Shown here: one piece after another, positions 1 to 6,999 of the stretch
Numbering within the stretch: the first letter of the stretch is position 1
Layout of the letters: each line of letters starts with the position of its first letter
Assembly: GCA_016189025.1 (NCBI GenBank)
Contig: JACPGS010000030.1
Coordinates: 1-37,245, forward strand
Source of the DNA: Candidatus Magasanikiibacteriota bacterium
Lineage (GTDB): Bacteria; Patescibacteriota; Patescibacteriia; Magasanikbacterales; GWA2-37-8
DNA: 37,245 nucleotides
Direction: 5' to 3'
Translations under genes and position numbers: made by a program
Notes under the pieces: model-generated
Told to the model about the DNA's origin: nothing
Databases searched by the model: none
What the model saw: the letters and a program-made list of their open reading frames with translations, nothing else

Positions 1-178
1 ACAAAGATAAATTCTTTGCAGTTGCCACTGCAGCAGGTTTGTAATCTTTCAAAGAACAAGAAACAATTAAATATCGGCGTATCCGACCGGATAATTGTGT
101 GTAGTTTAGTGATTTATTTGACAGGTTTTATGGGTATTAATACCCATCAATTTTCACCAAAATAATTGGCACAACCTA
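1..178. other. Gene-free left edge with two inverted repeats
   Basis: No reading frame is supported here. It is the 3' flank of the minus-strand S-adenosylhomocysteinase gene. A nested structure is visible: TTCTTTG (14-20) can pair with CAAAGAA (49-55) around an inner TGCAGT/ACTGCA hairpin. An 18-bp perfect palindrome, ATGGGTATTAATACCCAT, lies at 130-147, just downstream of a TTGACA. The palindrome is not followed by a T-run on either strand, so a binding site is as plausible as a terminator. Confidence 0.5.
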
Positions 179-1480
179 TTAATACCGATAATGCTCCGGT
201 TTAAACGGTCCTTTTTGTGCTACCCCCAAATAATTCGCCTGCTTCTTTGTCAGCTTAGTCAACTTGATGCCGAGTTTGGGTAAATGCAGGCGCGCCACTT
301 CTTCGTCTAGCGCCTTGGGCAGCACATATACTTGGCCGCGCTGGTACTTCTTCGCTTCGGTCCAGAGCGACAATTGCGCCAGCACCTGGTTGGTGAAGCT
401 GGTGCTCATCACAAAACTTGGGTGACCGTGGGCATTGCCCAGGTTCACCAGGCGGCCGCGGGAGAGCAGGACGATTGACTTCCCGTCGGCAAAAGTGAAT
501 TTGTCCACCTGGGGCTTGATGTTTTCTTCTTTAATATCTGTTTGGCTCGTGAGCCAGGCCACGTCAATCTCGCTGTCAAAATGGCCGATGTTGCAGACAA
601 TCGCGCCGTCTTTCATCTTTTTCAGATGCGCTCCGGTAATGACATCACAGCAGCCGGTGGCAGTGACGAAAATATCTCCCACCGGAACTATTTCGTCCAT
701 CGTCGTTACTTCGTATCCTTCCATGGCGGCTTGAAGCGCGTTGATGGGGTCAATCTCGGTAACCACTACGCGGGCGCCAAAGCCGCGCATACTTTGGGCG
801 CAGCCTTTGCCCACGTCGCCGTAGCCGGCAATCACTACAACCTTGCCGGCAATCATAATATCGGTCGCGCGCTTAAGGCCGTCGGCCAGCGATTCGCGGC
901 AGCCGTACTTGTTGTCGAATTTGGATTTAGTTACCGAATCGTTGACGTTGATGGCAACGGTGCCGAGGGTGCCTTTTTTCATCATCTCATACAGCCGGTG
1001 TACGCCGGTAGTAGTTTCTTCGGAAATGCCCTTGATGCCTTTCATCATTTCCGGATGTTTGTCGTGCACCACGAGCGTGAGGTCGCCGCCATCGTCCAGC
1101 AAAAGATTCGGCCCGCGGCCTCCCGAAAATTTCAGGGTTTGCTCCACACACCACCAATACTCTGTTTCGGTTTCCCCTTTCCAGGCGAAAACAGGCACTC
1201 CAGTTTTGGCAATCGCCGCCGCCGCGTGGTCTTGGGTGGAAAAGATATTACAACTGCTCCAGCGCACTTCGGCGCCGAGCATTTTCAAGGTTTCAATCAG
1301 CACCGCTGTTTGAATAGTCATATGCAAACAGCCGGCAATCCGCGCCCCGGCGAGCGGCTTTTTGTCAGCGTATTTTTTGCGCAAAGACATCAGCCCGGGC
1401 ATTTCTTTTTCCGCCAAAATAATTTCTTTCCGTCCCCAGCCGGCGAGCTTAAGATCCGCCACCCGATAGTCGGTAGTCAT
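179..1480 (-). CDS. ahcY: S-adenosylhomocysteinase (SAH hydrolase)
   Basis: Cytosolic NAD-dependent enzyme that splits S-adenosylhomocysteine into adenosine and homocysteine, relieving product inhibition of methyltransferases. At 433 aa it has the usual family length. The NAD-binding motif GYGDVGKG sits at residues 219-226, and the substrate-domain DDGGDLT stretch is around 129-135. The protein ends with the family-typical tail ..PEHYRY, so it is complete. The ATG start follows the stop of the upstream adenosine kinase by only 5 nt, so the two are almost certainly co-transcribed and act consecutively (adenosine released here is phosphorylated by the neighbour). Identification is secure. Confidence 0.97.
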   Translation of the reverse strand: MTTDYRVADLKLAGWGRKEIILAEKEMPGLMSLRKKYADKKPLAGARIAGCLHMTIQTAVLIETLKMLGAEVRWSSCNIFSTQDHAAAAIAKTGVPVFAWKGETETEYWWCVEQTLKFSGGRGPNLLLDDGGDLTLVVHDKHPEMMKGIKGISEETTTGVHRLYEMMKKGTLGTVAINVNDSVTKSKFDNKYGCRESLADGLKRATDIMIAGKVVVIAGYGDVGKGCAQSMRGFGARVVVTEIDPINALQAAMEGYEVTTMDEIVPVGDIFVTATGCCDVITGAHLKKMKDGAIVCNIGHFDSEIDVAWLTSQTDIKEENIKPQVDKFTFADGKSIVLLSRGRLVNLGNAHGHPSFVMSTSFTNQVLAQLSLWTEAKKYQRGQVYVLPKALDEEVARLHLPKLGIKLTKLTKKQANYLGVAQKGPFKPEHYRY

Positions 1481-1485
1481 AAAAT

Positions 1486-2430
1486 CTATAGGTTAACTTC
1501 TTCCGAATAGGTTTTTTGGTATCGTTCCTTAAATTCTCGTAGGCTGAATTGGTGCGCCTGGGTGCCGTAGGTTTCTATGGCATAGCTCGCGGCTACCGAG
1601 CCGATTTGGGCGCAGGTTTTAAAGGGGAACCCCCGCGCATAGCCAGTAAAGAATCCGGCACGGTAGGCGTCGCCGGCGCCGGTGGGGTCGTCCGCCGAGC
1701 GCGGCGGGCAGGCGGAGACCCGGACTGCTTGGCCATCGCTCGTGGTAACCACTGACCCCTGGTCGCCGAGCGTAGTAATAAGCATATCGGTAACCGACAA
1801 TATTTTTTTCGTGTCCCAGCCCGTGCGCTCCTGCAGCAGCCGCATTTCATAATCATTGCCGATAATAACATCAGCTTGGTCAATCATGCTCTGGAGTTCT
1901 TCGGGTTTGAACACCGGAATTTGCTGGCCCGGGTCAAATACCGTTAACCACCCCGCTTCTTTGGCGCGCCGCAGATGCGTTTGCATCACGTCTTTTTGGG
2001 TGGGGCTGATGAGGGCGATGCGGATTTTATCTTTGAGAGGGGTAAAATCAGCTTCTTGCGCCTGGGCAAGGGGGCCATTAAAAAAGGCGGTAATCTGGTT
2101 ATCGTCAATGTCGGTGGTAATGTAAGCCGCGGCCGTGGGCCGGCGCTTACCCACCCTGATATATTCCGTGTTAACGCCAACCCGCCGCAGATATTCCAGA
2201 TATTCCTGGCCATCCGATCCCACCACCGAGACAATGGTCGGCTCCCCGCCGAGGAGTTTAACAGTATAAGCAATGTTGCCGGCGGTGCCGCCAAAACTGC
2301 GCTCCAGTTTATCTACCGTAAAGCAGACATTCAAAAGATGAATCTGGTCGGGTAGGATGTGATTGCGAAAACTGTCCGGGAAGTCCATGATATGGTCGTA
2401 CACCAGGGAGCCGGAGATAAGGAGGGACAT
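1486..2430 (-). CDS. adoK: PfkB-family adenosine kinase
   Basis: A 314-aa PfkB/ribokinase-fold sugar kinase. The N-terminus ([13 protein letters not shown]), the [10 protein letters not shown] motif (46-55) and overall pattern resemble the mycobacterial-type adenosine kinase. The anion-hole/catalytic motif DDPTGAGDA is at 247-255, with Asp254 the expected catalytic base. Predicted reaction: adenosine + ATP to AMP + ADP in the cytosol. It is the first gene of a two-gene unit with ahcY, 5 nt downstream, which strongly supports adenosine as substrate, because SAH hydrolysis is reversible and needs adenosine removal. A related ribokinase activity cannot be excluded from sequence alone. Confidence 0.85.
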   Translation of the reverse strand: MSLLISGSLVYDHIMDFPDSFRNHILPDQIHLLNVCFTVDKLERSFGGTAGNIAYTVKLLGGEPTIVSVVGSDGQEYLEYLRRVGVNTEYIRVGKRRPTAAAYITTDIDDNQITAFFNGPLAQAQEADFTPLKDKIRIALISPTQKDVMQTHLRRAKEAGWLTVFDPGQQIPVFKPEELQSMIDQADVIIGNDYEMRLLQERTGWDTKKILSVTDMLITTLGDQGSVVTTSDGQAVRVSACPPRSADDPTGAGDAYRAGFFTGYARGFPFKTCAQIGSVAASYAIETYGTQAHQFSLREFKERYQKTYSEEVNL

Positions 2431-2560
2431 AGGAGAAGTTTATCGGCAGAGCCAGCAACCAGCAGATTCAGTCCGGAACCATAACAACGCTGTAGTAGAG
2501 GATTTAGGGCCGAAAGCCGCTTGCTGAAGACTGGCATTACCTTACCAAAAACATCGCCGC

Positions 2561-2589
2561 TTGTCTACCGGCGTATTTTCCGTTACCAT
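2561..2589 (+). promoter_or_regulatory. Candidate promoter giving a leaderless mRNA
   Basis: TTGTCT (2561-2566), 17-nt spacer, TACCAT (2584-2589). The expected transcription start falls within about 3 nt of the ATG at 2599. No Shine-Dalgarno precedes that ATG. Confidence 0.4.
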
Positions 2590-2598
2590 GACTGTTAT

Positions 2599-2976
2599 AT
2601 GGCAAGGCAACCGACAATAAAAGGCGTGGTCCGCCCCGGCCAGGGGCAGGGGAAAAAATTAGGCATGCAGACCGCTAATTTGGAGGTGGCTTTGGCCGGC
2701 GATTTAGCGCCCGGAGTATATGATTGTTTAGTGACAGTAGAGGGTAAAAAATACCGCGGGTTGTTGTATTATGGCATCAATTCGCTGACCCGGCGAGACT
2801 GTCTGGAGGTTCATCTGCGGAGTTTTTCCGGCGATTTAGTAGGCAAAGAGATTACGGTTATTCCGGGCGCTTTCTTGCGCCCCCCCGAACATTTTTCCGA
2901 TACCACCGCCCTGTTTACCGCCCTGCAGGCAGATTTGCAGCAGGCGAGCGACAGCCTGCCGCCGCTGGCGGTATAG
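2599..2976 (+). CDS. Stand-alone riboflavin kinase domain
   Basis: A 125-aa protein matching the C-terminal (kinase) half of bifunctional RibF. It shows the G-x-x-LG-x-x-TANLE ATP/Mg loop (normally G-PTANL; here the Pro is Gln), the GVYDCLV strand, the YYGINSL segment and the LEVHLRSFSGDLVGKEI block that carries the catalytic Glu. Expected to phosphorylate riboflavin to FMN. The N-terminal FAD synthetase domain of ordinary bacterial RibF is absent. The ATG at 2599 is preferred over an in-frame upstream start at 2521, because the RFK fold begins right after it and a promoter lies between. It is divergent from adoK and followed by a strong terminator. Confidence 0.85.
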   Translation: MARQPTIKGVVRPGQGQGKKLGMQTANLEVALAGDLAPGVYDCLVTVEGKKYRGLLYYGINSLTRRDCLEVHLRSFSGDLVGKEITVIPGAFLRPPEHFSDTTALFTALQADLQQASDSLPPLAV

Positions 2977-3003
2977 GGTAGTTACTTCCGGTAGGCCATG
3001 GCA

Positions 3004-3037
3004 AAAACAAAATCCCCGTGAACGGGGATTTTGTTTT
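3004..3037 (+). terminator. Rho-independent terminator after riboflavin kinase
   Basis: A perfect 15-bp stem (3004-3018 with 3023-3037) and a TGAA tetraloop, flanked by A-runs on the left and T-runs on the right. It can work in both directions. Confidence 0.85.
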
Positions 3038-3149
3038 CTATCTGTGCTGCAGCGCACAAGGGAACGGCGCGCGGGTGACTAGGATGATCGATTAAGGCGA
3101 AGACCCCCGTCCGTCGAAGGGAGGCGGGAGAGCTTAACCAAAAATAAAG

Positions 3150-3206
3150 TTTTAGATATACTTAAAATATGCACAGAAACTTAGCAAATTTTAAGTATAT
3201 TTAAAA
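3150..3206 (-). terminator. Long AT-rich inverted repeat at the end of the his operon
   Basis: Arms 3150-3167 and 3189-3206 are complementary at 17 of 18 positions with a 21-nt loop. It lies about 40 nt beyond the stop of the hisC-hisB fusion. On the minus strand it is followed within a few bases by a T-rich stretch, so it may end the his transcript. It is unusually AT-rich for a terminator, so a protein-binding role is possible. Positions 3038-3149 show nothing I can name. Confidence 0.45.
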
Positions 3207-3247
3207 CCCAAATCTCATATCCTACCTACTTAGTTAGAATGAAGTCT

Positions 3248-4801
3248 TTATTTAATGGGAAGCATTCTTTTGAGTACCGACGCAAAGGAGCCGTTGGTAG
3301 TAGTGGCGACAAAGCGCAGACCAAGGTTGCGGGCCAGCAATCGGTCGCTGTACCGGTCGCCGCAGACCAAAGAATAACCTCGGTCGATGGCTGATTGTCG
3401 CTGCCTTAAAAATTGTTGCAGCAGTCCGGTTTGTGGTTTGCGACAGGAGCAGCGTTTCTTTGGCAGGTGGGGGCAAACAAAGATGCGAGTAAAGCCGATA
3501 CCTTCTTGGTTCAGCTGGGCAAGTAATTTTTTTTGTACTGCCGTAAAATTTTTCCGCGGGAATATCTTAGTTCCTAAACCATCCTGGTTAGTAATCATTA
3601 TCAGCCGGTAGCCAGCAGCGGATAATTTTTTTAGGCCAGTAATGACACTCGGCAAAATTTGTAGCTGTCGGGAGGAGTCGACCTGCCGGGTATCGGGTGG
3701 TTCAAAGATTAACGTACCGTCGCGATCCAGGAAAGCATATTTTTGGAGGTTAGTCGCGCGATAGGTACGAATAAATTGTTTCATTTGCGACTGCGTGCCA
3801 ATGGTAACGCGTAACCAGACGCCTAGTTTAGGATAATTTAACAGGCGGACTAGGCAGCCGGCCGCTTTGAGCAACCGCCAGGCCATGGCGGCGTTGGGTG
3901 GGCGGAATAACAAAAAATTTCCCCCGGACGGTAAATAAGGAATTTGTTGTTTGGTAAAAAATTGTTCCACTAGCGGTTTAGCGTACCGCATCACTGCGGC
4001 GACATATTTTTTCGTGGCCGGCAGATTGTTGAGCGCGGCGCGGGCTGCTACTACCGCCGCCATATTTACATCATAAGGGCCGCGCACTTTAGTAAATTCA
4101 GTGATATAGCGTGGTGCGGCGATCAAGTAACCCAGCCGCAGCGCCGCCAGACCAAAGGCTTTAGAAAAAGTGCGGGAGACGATAATATTGGGATATTTTT
4201 GAATCAGCGGCACCGCCGTAATACCGCAAAATTCAAAATAGGCCTCATCCACATAGATGATGGCGCGCGGGGCGGCGCGTGCGAGCCGAACAATATCTTT
4301 CGTCTGGATTGCCGTGCCGGTAGGATTATTGGGGTTGCAAACAACAATTAAGCGAGTGCGCCGGGTAAGGCGTCTTAATATTTCTGCCAGCGGAAAGGCG
4401 CCGTCAGTATAGTAGCGGGGCGCCATCACTCGGTTGCCGTTTAACCGGGCAAATTGCTCAAACAAACGGTAGGTAGGCACAGGGATAATCACTTCATCAC
4501 CCGGTTGAGTGAAAGTGCGGAAAACCAAGTCTATCCCCTGCTCTGATCCGTTGGTAAGCAGGATATTTTTCACCGGCACTTTAGCATAACGGGCGATGGA
4601 AATGGTCAGGTTTCCATATTCCGGGTAGCACTGCCACTGGTTATCGGCCACTGATTTCTGTAACGCCCGTTTAATCTTTGGGACAGGCGGAATGGTGCGT
4701 TCGTTGAAATCTAAAAGCAGGCCGGCATAAGAGCGGCGATTATTAAGGGGCGGTGCGTAAGGCCGCATTTTTTGGATGTGGGAGAGGGCTAAATTAGTCA
4801 T
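3248..4801 (-). CDS. hisC-hisB: Fusion: histidinol-phosphate aminotransferase + histidinol-phosphatase (HisB-N type)
   Basis: A 517-aa two-domain enzyme. Residues 1 to about 350 are a class I/II PLP aminotransferase of the HisC type: CNPNNPTG (155-162), DEAYFEF (185-191) and SRTFSKAFGLA with PLP Lys214. Residues about 355-517 are a HAD phosphatase like the N-terminal half of enterobacterial HisB. It has FLDRDGT with nucleophile Asp359 and Asp361, EPP at 367-369, TNQDGLGT (404-411), a Cys/His zinc loop (C443, H445, C451, C453) and CGDRYSD (480-486). It would carry out two consecutive steps, imidazole-acetol phosphate to histidinol phosphate to histidinol. The ATG overlaps the hisD stop as ATGA. 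The usual HisB partner domain (IGP dehydratase) is absent. Confidence 0.92.
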   Translation of the reverse strand: MTNLALSHIQKMRPYAPPLNNRRSYAGLLLDFNERTIPPVPKIKRALQKSVADNQWQCYPEYGNLTISIARYAKVPVKNILLTNGSEQGIDLVFRTFTQPGDEVIIPVPTYRLFEQFARLNGNRVMAPRYYTDGAFPLAEILRRLTRRTRLIVVCNPNNPTGTAIQTKDIVRLARAAPRAIIYVDEAYFEFCGITAVPLIQKYPNIIVSRTFSKAFGLAALRLGYLIAAPRYITEFTKVRGPYDVNMAAVVAARAALNNLPATKKYVAAVMRYAKPLVEQFFTKQQIPYLPSGGNFLLFRPPNAAMAWRLLKAAGCLVRLLNYPKLGVWLRVTIGTQSQMKQFIRTYRATNLQKYAFLDRDGTLIFEPPDTRQVDSSRQLQILPSVITGLKKLSAAGYRLIMITNQDGLGTKIFPRKNFTAVQKKLLAQLNQEGIGFTRIFVCPHLPKKRCSCRKPQTGLLQQFLRQRQSAIDRGYSLVCGDRYSDRLLARNLGLRFVATTTNGSFASVLKRMLPIK

Positions 4802-6090
4802 AATCCGGACAATCTTATTTGAATGGCGCGTTGGTGGCCCGCGAGCTCTTCGGCGGCAGTGAGCGGCTCAATAATTTTATTTAAGGCGCGCAAACCGGGC
4901 CGGGTAATTTCTTGGCAGGTAATGAATTTTAAGAAATTTTCCAACGACACGCCGCCCCAGGCCTTGGCTGCCCCGGCTGTCGGCAGGGTGTGATTGGCGC
5001 CGCTAGCGTAGTCGCCGGCGGTTACGGGAGAAAAAACGCCCAGAAAAACCGCACCAGCATTTTTGACTAAAGCGCGCCAGCGCCGGGGATTTTTTATATT
5101 CAGCGCCAGGTGTTCCGGAGCATAGAAGTTAGCAAAAGCAATGGCCTTTTCCACATTGGACGTAATTAGAACGAAGCTTTGCTTGAGTGCTGCTGCGGCA
5201 ATTTGGCGGCGGGGGAGGATGGCCAGTTGTCGGTTTAACTCAACCATGACTTTTTTAACTTTTTGTTTATCCGGGCATACCAAAATTGCCCGGGCATCCG
5301 CGCTGTGTTCGGCTTGCGCCAGGAGGTCAGCCGCCACCCAGGCGGCATTGGCTTTGCCGTCGGCAATTACCAATACTTCACTGGGGCCAGCCGGTAAATC
5401 TATTGCCGCGCCTGTTGGATCCGCTGCCACCAAAAGTTTGGCCATCGTAACATAGCGGTTACCCGGGCCGAAAATTTTATCTACTTTGGGGATAGTTTGC
5501 GTACCATAAGCTAGCGCCGCAATTGCCTGCGCTCCGCCTACCGCGAATATTTGGTTAATGCCGCAGCAGCGAGCAGCATAGAGAATGGCGGAAGGAACCC
5601 CGCCATTCTTTTGGGGCGGAGTACAGAGGATAATCTGGCGACAGCCGGCCAGCCGGGCCGGAATACCGAGCATCAGTACGGTGGAAACGAGCGGGGCGGA
5701 GCCGCCGGGGATATAAATACCAACCCGTTCAATTGGTCGCGCTTCGCGTCGGCAGACCACACCGGGAGCCGTAGCAACAGTTATCGTGTCCGGTCGCTGC
5801 GCGCGGTGGAAAGTTCTGATATTATTGGCGGCTAGGCGGATTGCCTGTTTTAGAGCCGGAGGAACAGCACGCATCGCCTGGCGGATTTCTTCAGGGGGAA
5901 CCGCGAAGCTTGAACGTTGGACACCATCAAACTGTAGACTAAAACGACGCACGGCCCGGTCGCCTTCGCGTTTGACCGCCGCAATAATGCGCCGCGCTGT
6001 CCGTTGCGTCGCCTGATCATCAACAGTTGATCGGGCACAAAGCGCCTGTAATTTTTGTTCAGTTAGTTGCGATTGATAATATAGCCTCAT
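4798..6090 (-). CDS. hisD: Histidinol dehydrogenase
   Basis: A 430-aa zinc/NAD enzyme catalysing the last two oxidations of histidine synthesis (histidinol to histidine). Visible family signatures are YIPGG (126-130), FGPGNRYVT (207-215), DLPAGPSEVLV (231-241), the QAEHSADARA zinc/catalytic region with His262, and YAPEHLAL near the C-terminus. Length is normal. It is translationally coupled to the downstream hisC-hisB fusion by an ATGA overlap. The product of that fusion (histidinol) is its substrate. The ATG at 6090 has no obvious Shine-Dalgarno. It is separated by about 100 nt from the 88-aa ORF upstream, and no separate strong promoter is visible in that gap. Confidence 0.96.
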   Translation of the reverse strand: MRLYYQSQLTEQKLQALCARSTVDDQATQRTARRIIAAVKREGDRAVRRFSLQFDGVQRSSFAVPPEEIRQAMRAVPPALKQAIRLAANNIRTFHRAQRPDTITVATAPGVVCRREARPIERVGIYIPGGSAPLVSTVLMLGIPARLAGCRQIILCTPPQKNGGVPSAILYAARCCGINQIFAVGGAQAIAALAYGTQTIPKVDKIFGPGNRYVTMAKLLVAADPTGAAIDLPAGPSEVLVIADGKANAAWVAADLLAQAEHSADARAILVCPDKQKVKKVMVELNRQLAILPRRQIAAAALKQSFVLITSNVEKAIAFANFYAPEHLALNIKNPRRWRALVKNAGAVFLGVFSPVTAGDYASGANHTLPTAGAAKAWGGVSLENFLKFITCQEITRPGLRALNKIIEPLTAAEELAGHQRAIQIRLSGL

Positions 6091-6191
6091 ACTTATTAAT
6101 TTATTTAAAATACGCTCGGCTGATTACGATCTGCTCTTAATCACCAGAGCGGTGGAGAGGCGGCGTCTCTCGGCACCGACTCTCCAAATAT

Positions 6192-6458
6192 CTACCACCC
6201 CACACTATTCCCTCTCCAGAGCATCCGGTAACACGCCACGCCACCCCCTTCGCACGGCTCGGCAGTTAGTTGTCCGCCGCGCTCGAGCCCGGCAATAAAT
6301 TCATCAAATTCTTTAGGGGCGATGAGGGCATCGGCGATTACGATTTCGCTGCCATCCGGTCGGCGTAGTATCACCCGGCCTCCTGATTGATACTGCAGCC
6401 GGTCGCCGCCGCCAAGGGAGATGCGGGAGAGTTTGAGCAGCTCGGCCAACAGGTTCAT
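6192..6458 (-). CDS. Uncharacterised 88-aa protein upstream of hisD
   Basis: I do not recognise this protein. The start is well supported: GGAGGA lies 5 nt before the ATG at 6458, stronger than at any neighbouring core gene. The product is soluble-looking, with an amphipathic N-terminus, a Gly-rich turn and a short beta-rich segment containing RRPDGSEIVIADALI. It has two Cys residues near the C-terminus and no membrane segment. The DNA is GC-rich. It is preceded by a pseudoknot-capable leader and, further upstream, by a leader peptide/terminator and a tRNA-like element. It would be co-transcribed with hisD if the his promoter is the one at 6925-6953. A regulatory or accessory role in His metabolism is speculation from position only. 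Confidence 0.65.
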   Translation of the reverse strand: MNLLAELLKLSRISLGGGDRLQYQSGGRVILRRPDGSEIVIADALIAPKEFDEFIAGLERGGQLTAEPCEGGGVACYRMLWRGNSVGW

Positions 6459-6478
6459 TTACTCCTCCGGTGTGCAGT

Positions 6479-6519
6479 TAGTGCTCCCCACCGAGTCTGT
6501 GCACTAGAGCTCGGTGGGG
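6479..6519 (-). ncRNA. H-type pseudoknot in the leader of the 88-aa ORF
   Basis: Stem 1 is a perfect 10-bp helix (CCCCACCGAG with CTCGGTGGGG, 6486-6495 and 6510-6519). The stem 1 loop contains TAGTGC (minus strand), which is exactly complementary to GCACTA (minus strand of 6479-6484) directly after the stem. This is the geometry of an H-type pseudoknot. It ends about 10 nt before the GGAGGA ribosome binding site, so it could control access to it. Confidence 0.5.
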
Positions 6520-6712
6520 TAGCGGCGGCGTTCGTTGTGGGAGGGGTATGACGCCTTTCACTTACTCATCGGCCGGACACACAATCCGGCCGATTTTCGG
6601 TGCCCGCAGCTCCCGCATCCATATCTGCCGGCCGGCTAACAGAGCCGCCCACGGTGGCGGTTATTAGCTAGAACGGGGATGGGGGAGCCCGAACGGCTGA
6701 CCTAGTCAGCGC
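6520..6712 (-). other. Structured leader between the tRNA-like element and the pseudoknot
   Basis: No ORF is supported. On the minus strand it can form GCTGAC/GTCAGC directly after the tRNA-like element, and a perfect ATCGGCCGG/CCGGCCGAT hairpin near 6570-6593. The latter is not followed by a T-run. GC content is high. I see no further named element. Confidence 0.4.
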
Positions 6713-6785
6713 GGTACTTGCTGGTTTTGCACCAGCAACACTCGCTTCACGTGCGAGGGTGATAATCTGCTTTCACTAAAGTACC
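6713..6785 (-). tRNA. tRNA-like cloverleaf with GTG (His) anticodon, degenerate
   Basis: On the minus strand 73 nt fold as a complete tRNA. The acceptor is GGTACTT/AAGTACC (7 bp). It is followed by T8-A9 and a D stem GTGA/TCAC, then one nucleotide and the anticodon stem CTCGC/GCGAG with loop ACGTGAA. A 4-nt variable region and the T stem GCTGG/CCAGC with loop TGCAAAA complete the fold. All 21 pairs are Watson-Crick. A14, A21, T54, C56 and A58 are in place, and the anticodon reads GTG, histidine. Deviations are C33 instead of T33, no G18G19, G instead of T55, and discriminator G with no CCA. It may be a divergent tRNA-His, a decayed copy or a tRNA mimic. It begins 3 nt after the his-leader terminator. 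Confidence 0.5.
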
Positions 6786-6787
6786 CT

Positions 6788-6818
6788 AAAAAACAAAAAA
6801 TCGCCTGGGAGAGCGATT
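6788..6818 (-). terminator. Terminator in the his leader (candidate attenuator)
   Basis: On the minus strand AATCGC and GCGATT (6813-6818 with 6799-6804) form a stem around an 8-nt loop, followed by a 13-nt T-rich tract. The loop plus 3' arm (6803-6811) is complementary, with 7 Watson-Crick pairs and one G-U, to GCCTGGGG (6858-6865), which lies in the last codons of the upstream leader peptide. The two structures are mutually exclusive. A third hairpin (6822-6866: GGCCT..AGGCC and GGGTA..TACCC) also uses that segment. Confidence 0.6.
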
Positions 6819-6854
6819 GGTGGCCTAAGGGTAGCAAAAACTGCCGGGTTTCGG

Positions 6855-6905
6855 TTACCCCAGGCCGGGCTGATGATGCGTAGTAGAGAGTAAGCTGGAT
6901 GGCAT
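6855..6905 (-). CDS. Putative his leader peptide with tandem His codons
   Basis: A 16-codon ORF, MPSSLLSTTHHQPGLG followed by TAA. It starts about 13 nt after the predicted transcription start and has no Shine-Dalgarno. It holds two adjacent CAT (His) codons, ends inside a segment that can pair with the downstream terminator, and lies upstream of hisD and hisC-hisB. This arrangement matches a transcription-attenuation leader, as known for his operons of other bacteria (which usually carry more His codons). Only two His codons and a weak start leave real doubt. Confidence 0.45.
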   Translation of the reverse strand: MPSSLLSTTHHQPGLG

Positions 6906-6911
6906 AGTGTT

Positions 6912-6953
6912 TTAATGTGTTAATACATTAATACAAAGGCATAAAATTGTCAA
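6912..6953 (-). promoter_or_regulatory. his-operon promoter with overlapping palindrome
   Basis: Minus strand: TTGACA (6948-6953), exactly 17 nt, TAATGT (6925-6930). A 7-bp inverted repeat, TTAATGT-N6-ACATTAA (6912-6931), covers the -10 element and the start site, and is a candidate repressor site. The promoter faces away from the divergent amidase gene. Confidence 0.6.
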
Positions 6954-6984
6954 GGGCCGGGCTGTGGATAAGTATCGGGCTTCG

Positions 6985-6993
6985 TGCTATTAT
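6985..6993 (+). promoter_or_regulatory. Extended -10 element of the amidase gene
   Basis: TGCTATTAT (extended -10) ends 7 nt before the ATG at 7000, predicting a leaderless mRNA. No good -35 is seen. A DnaA-box-like TGTGGATAA lies just upstream at 6963-6971. Confidence 0.45.
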
Positions 6994-6999
6994 ATTCTT

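Noticed and set aside
542-1510. Long plus-strand ORF (322 codons) opposite ahcY
   Set aside because: It is the antisense shadow of a certain S-adenosylhomocysteinase gene. No motif, no ribosome site.
6713-6785. Reading the cloverleaf on the plus strand (anticodon CAC)
   Set aside because: On the plus strand there is no T8-A9 linker between acceptor and D stem and the junction lengths are wrong. The minus strand fits exactly.
6459-6830. T-box riboswitch in front of the his genes
   Set aside because: The conserved AGGGTGG-ACCGCG T-box sequence is absent. A leader-peptide type attenuator fits better.
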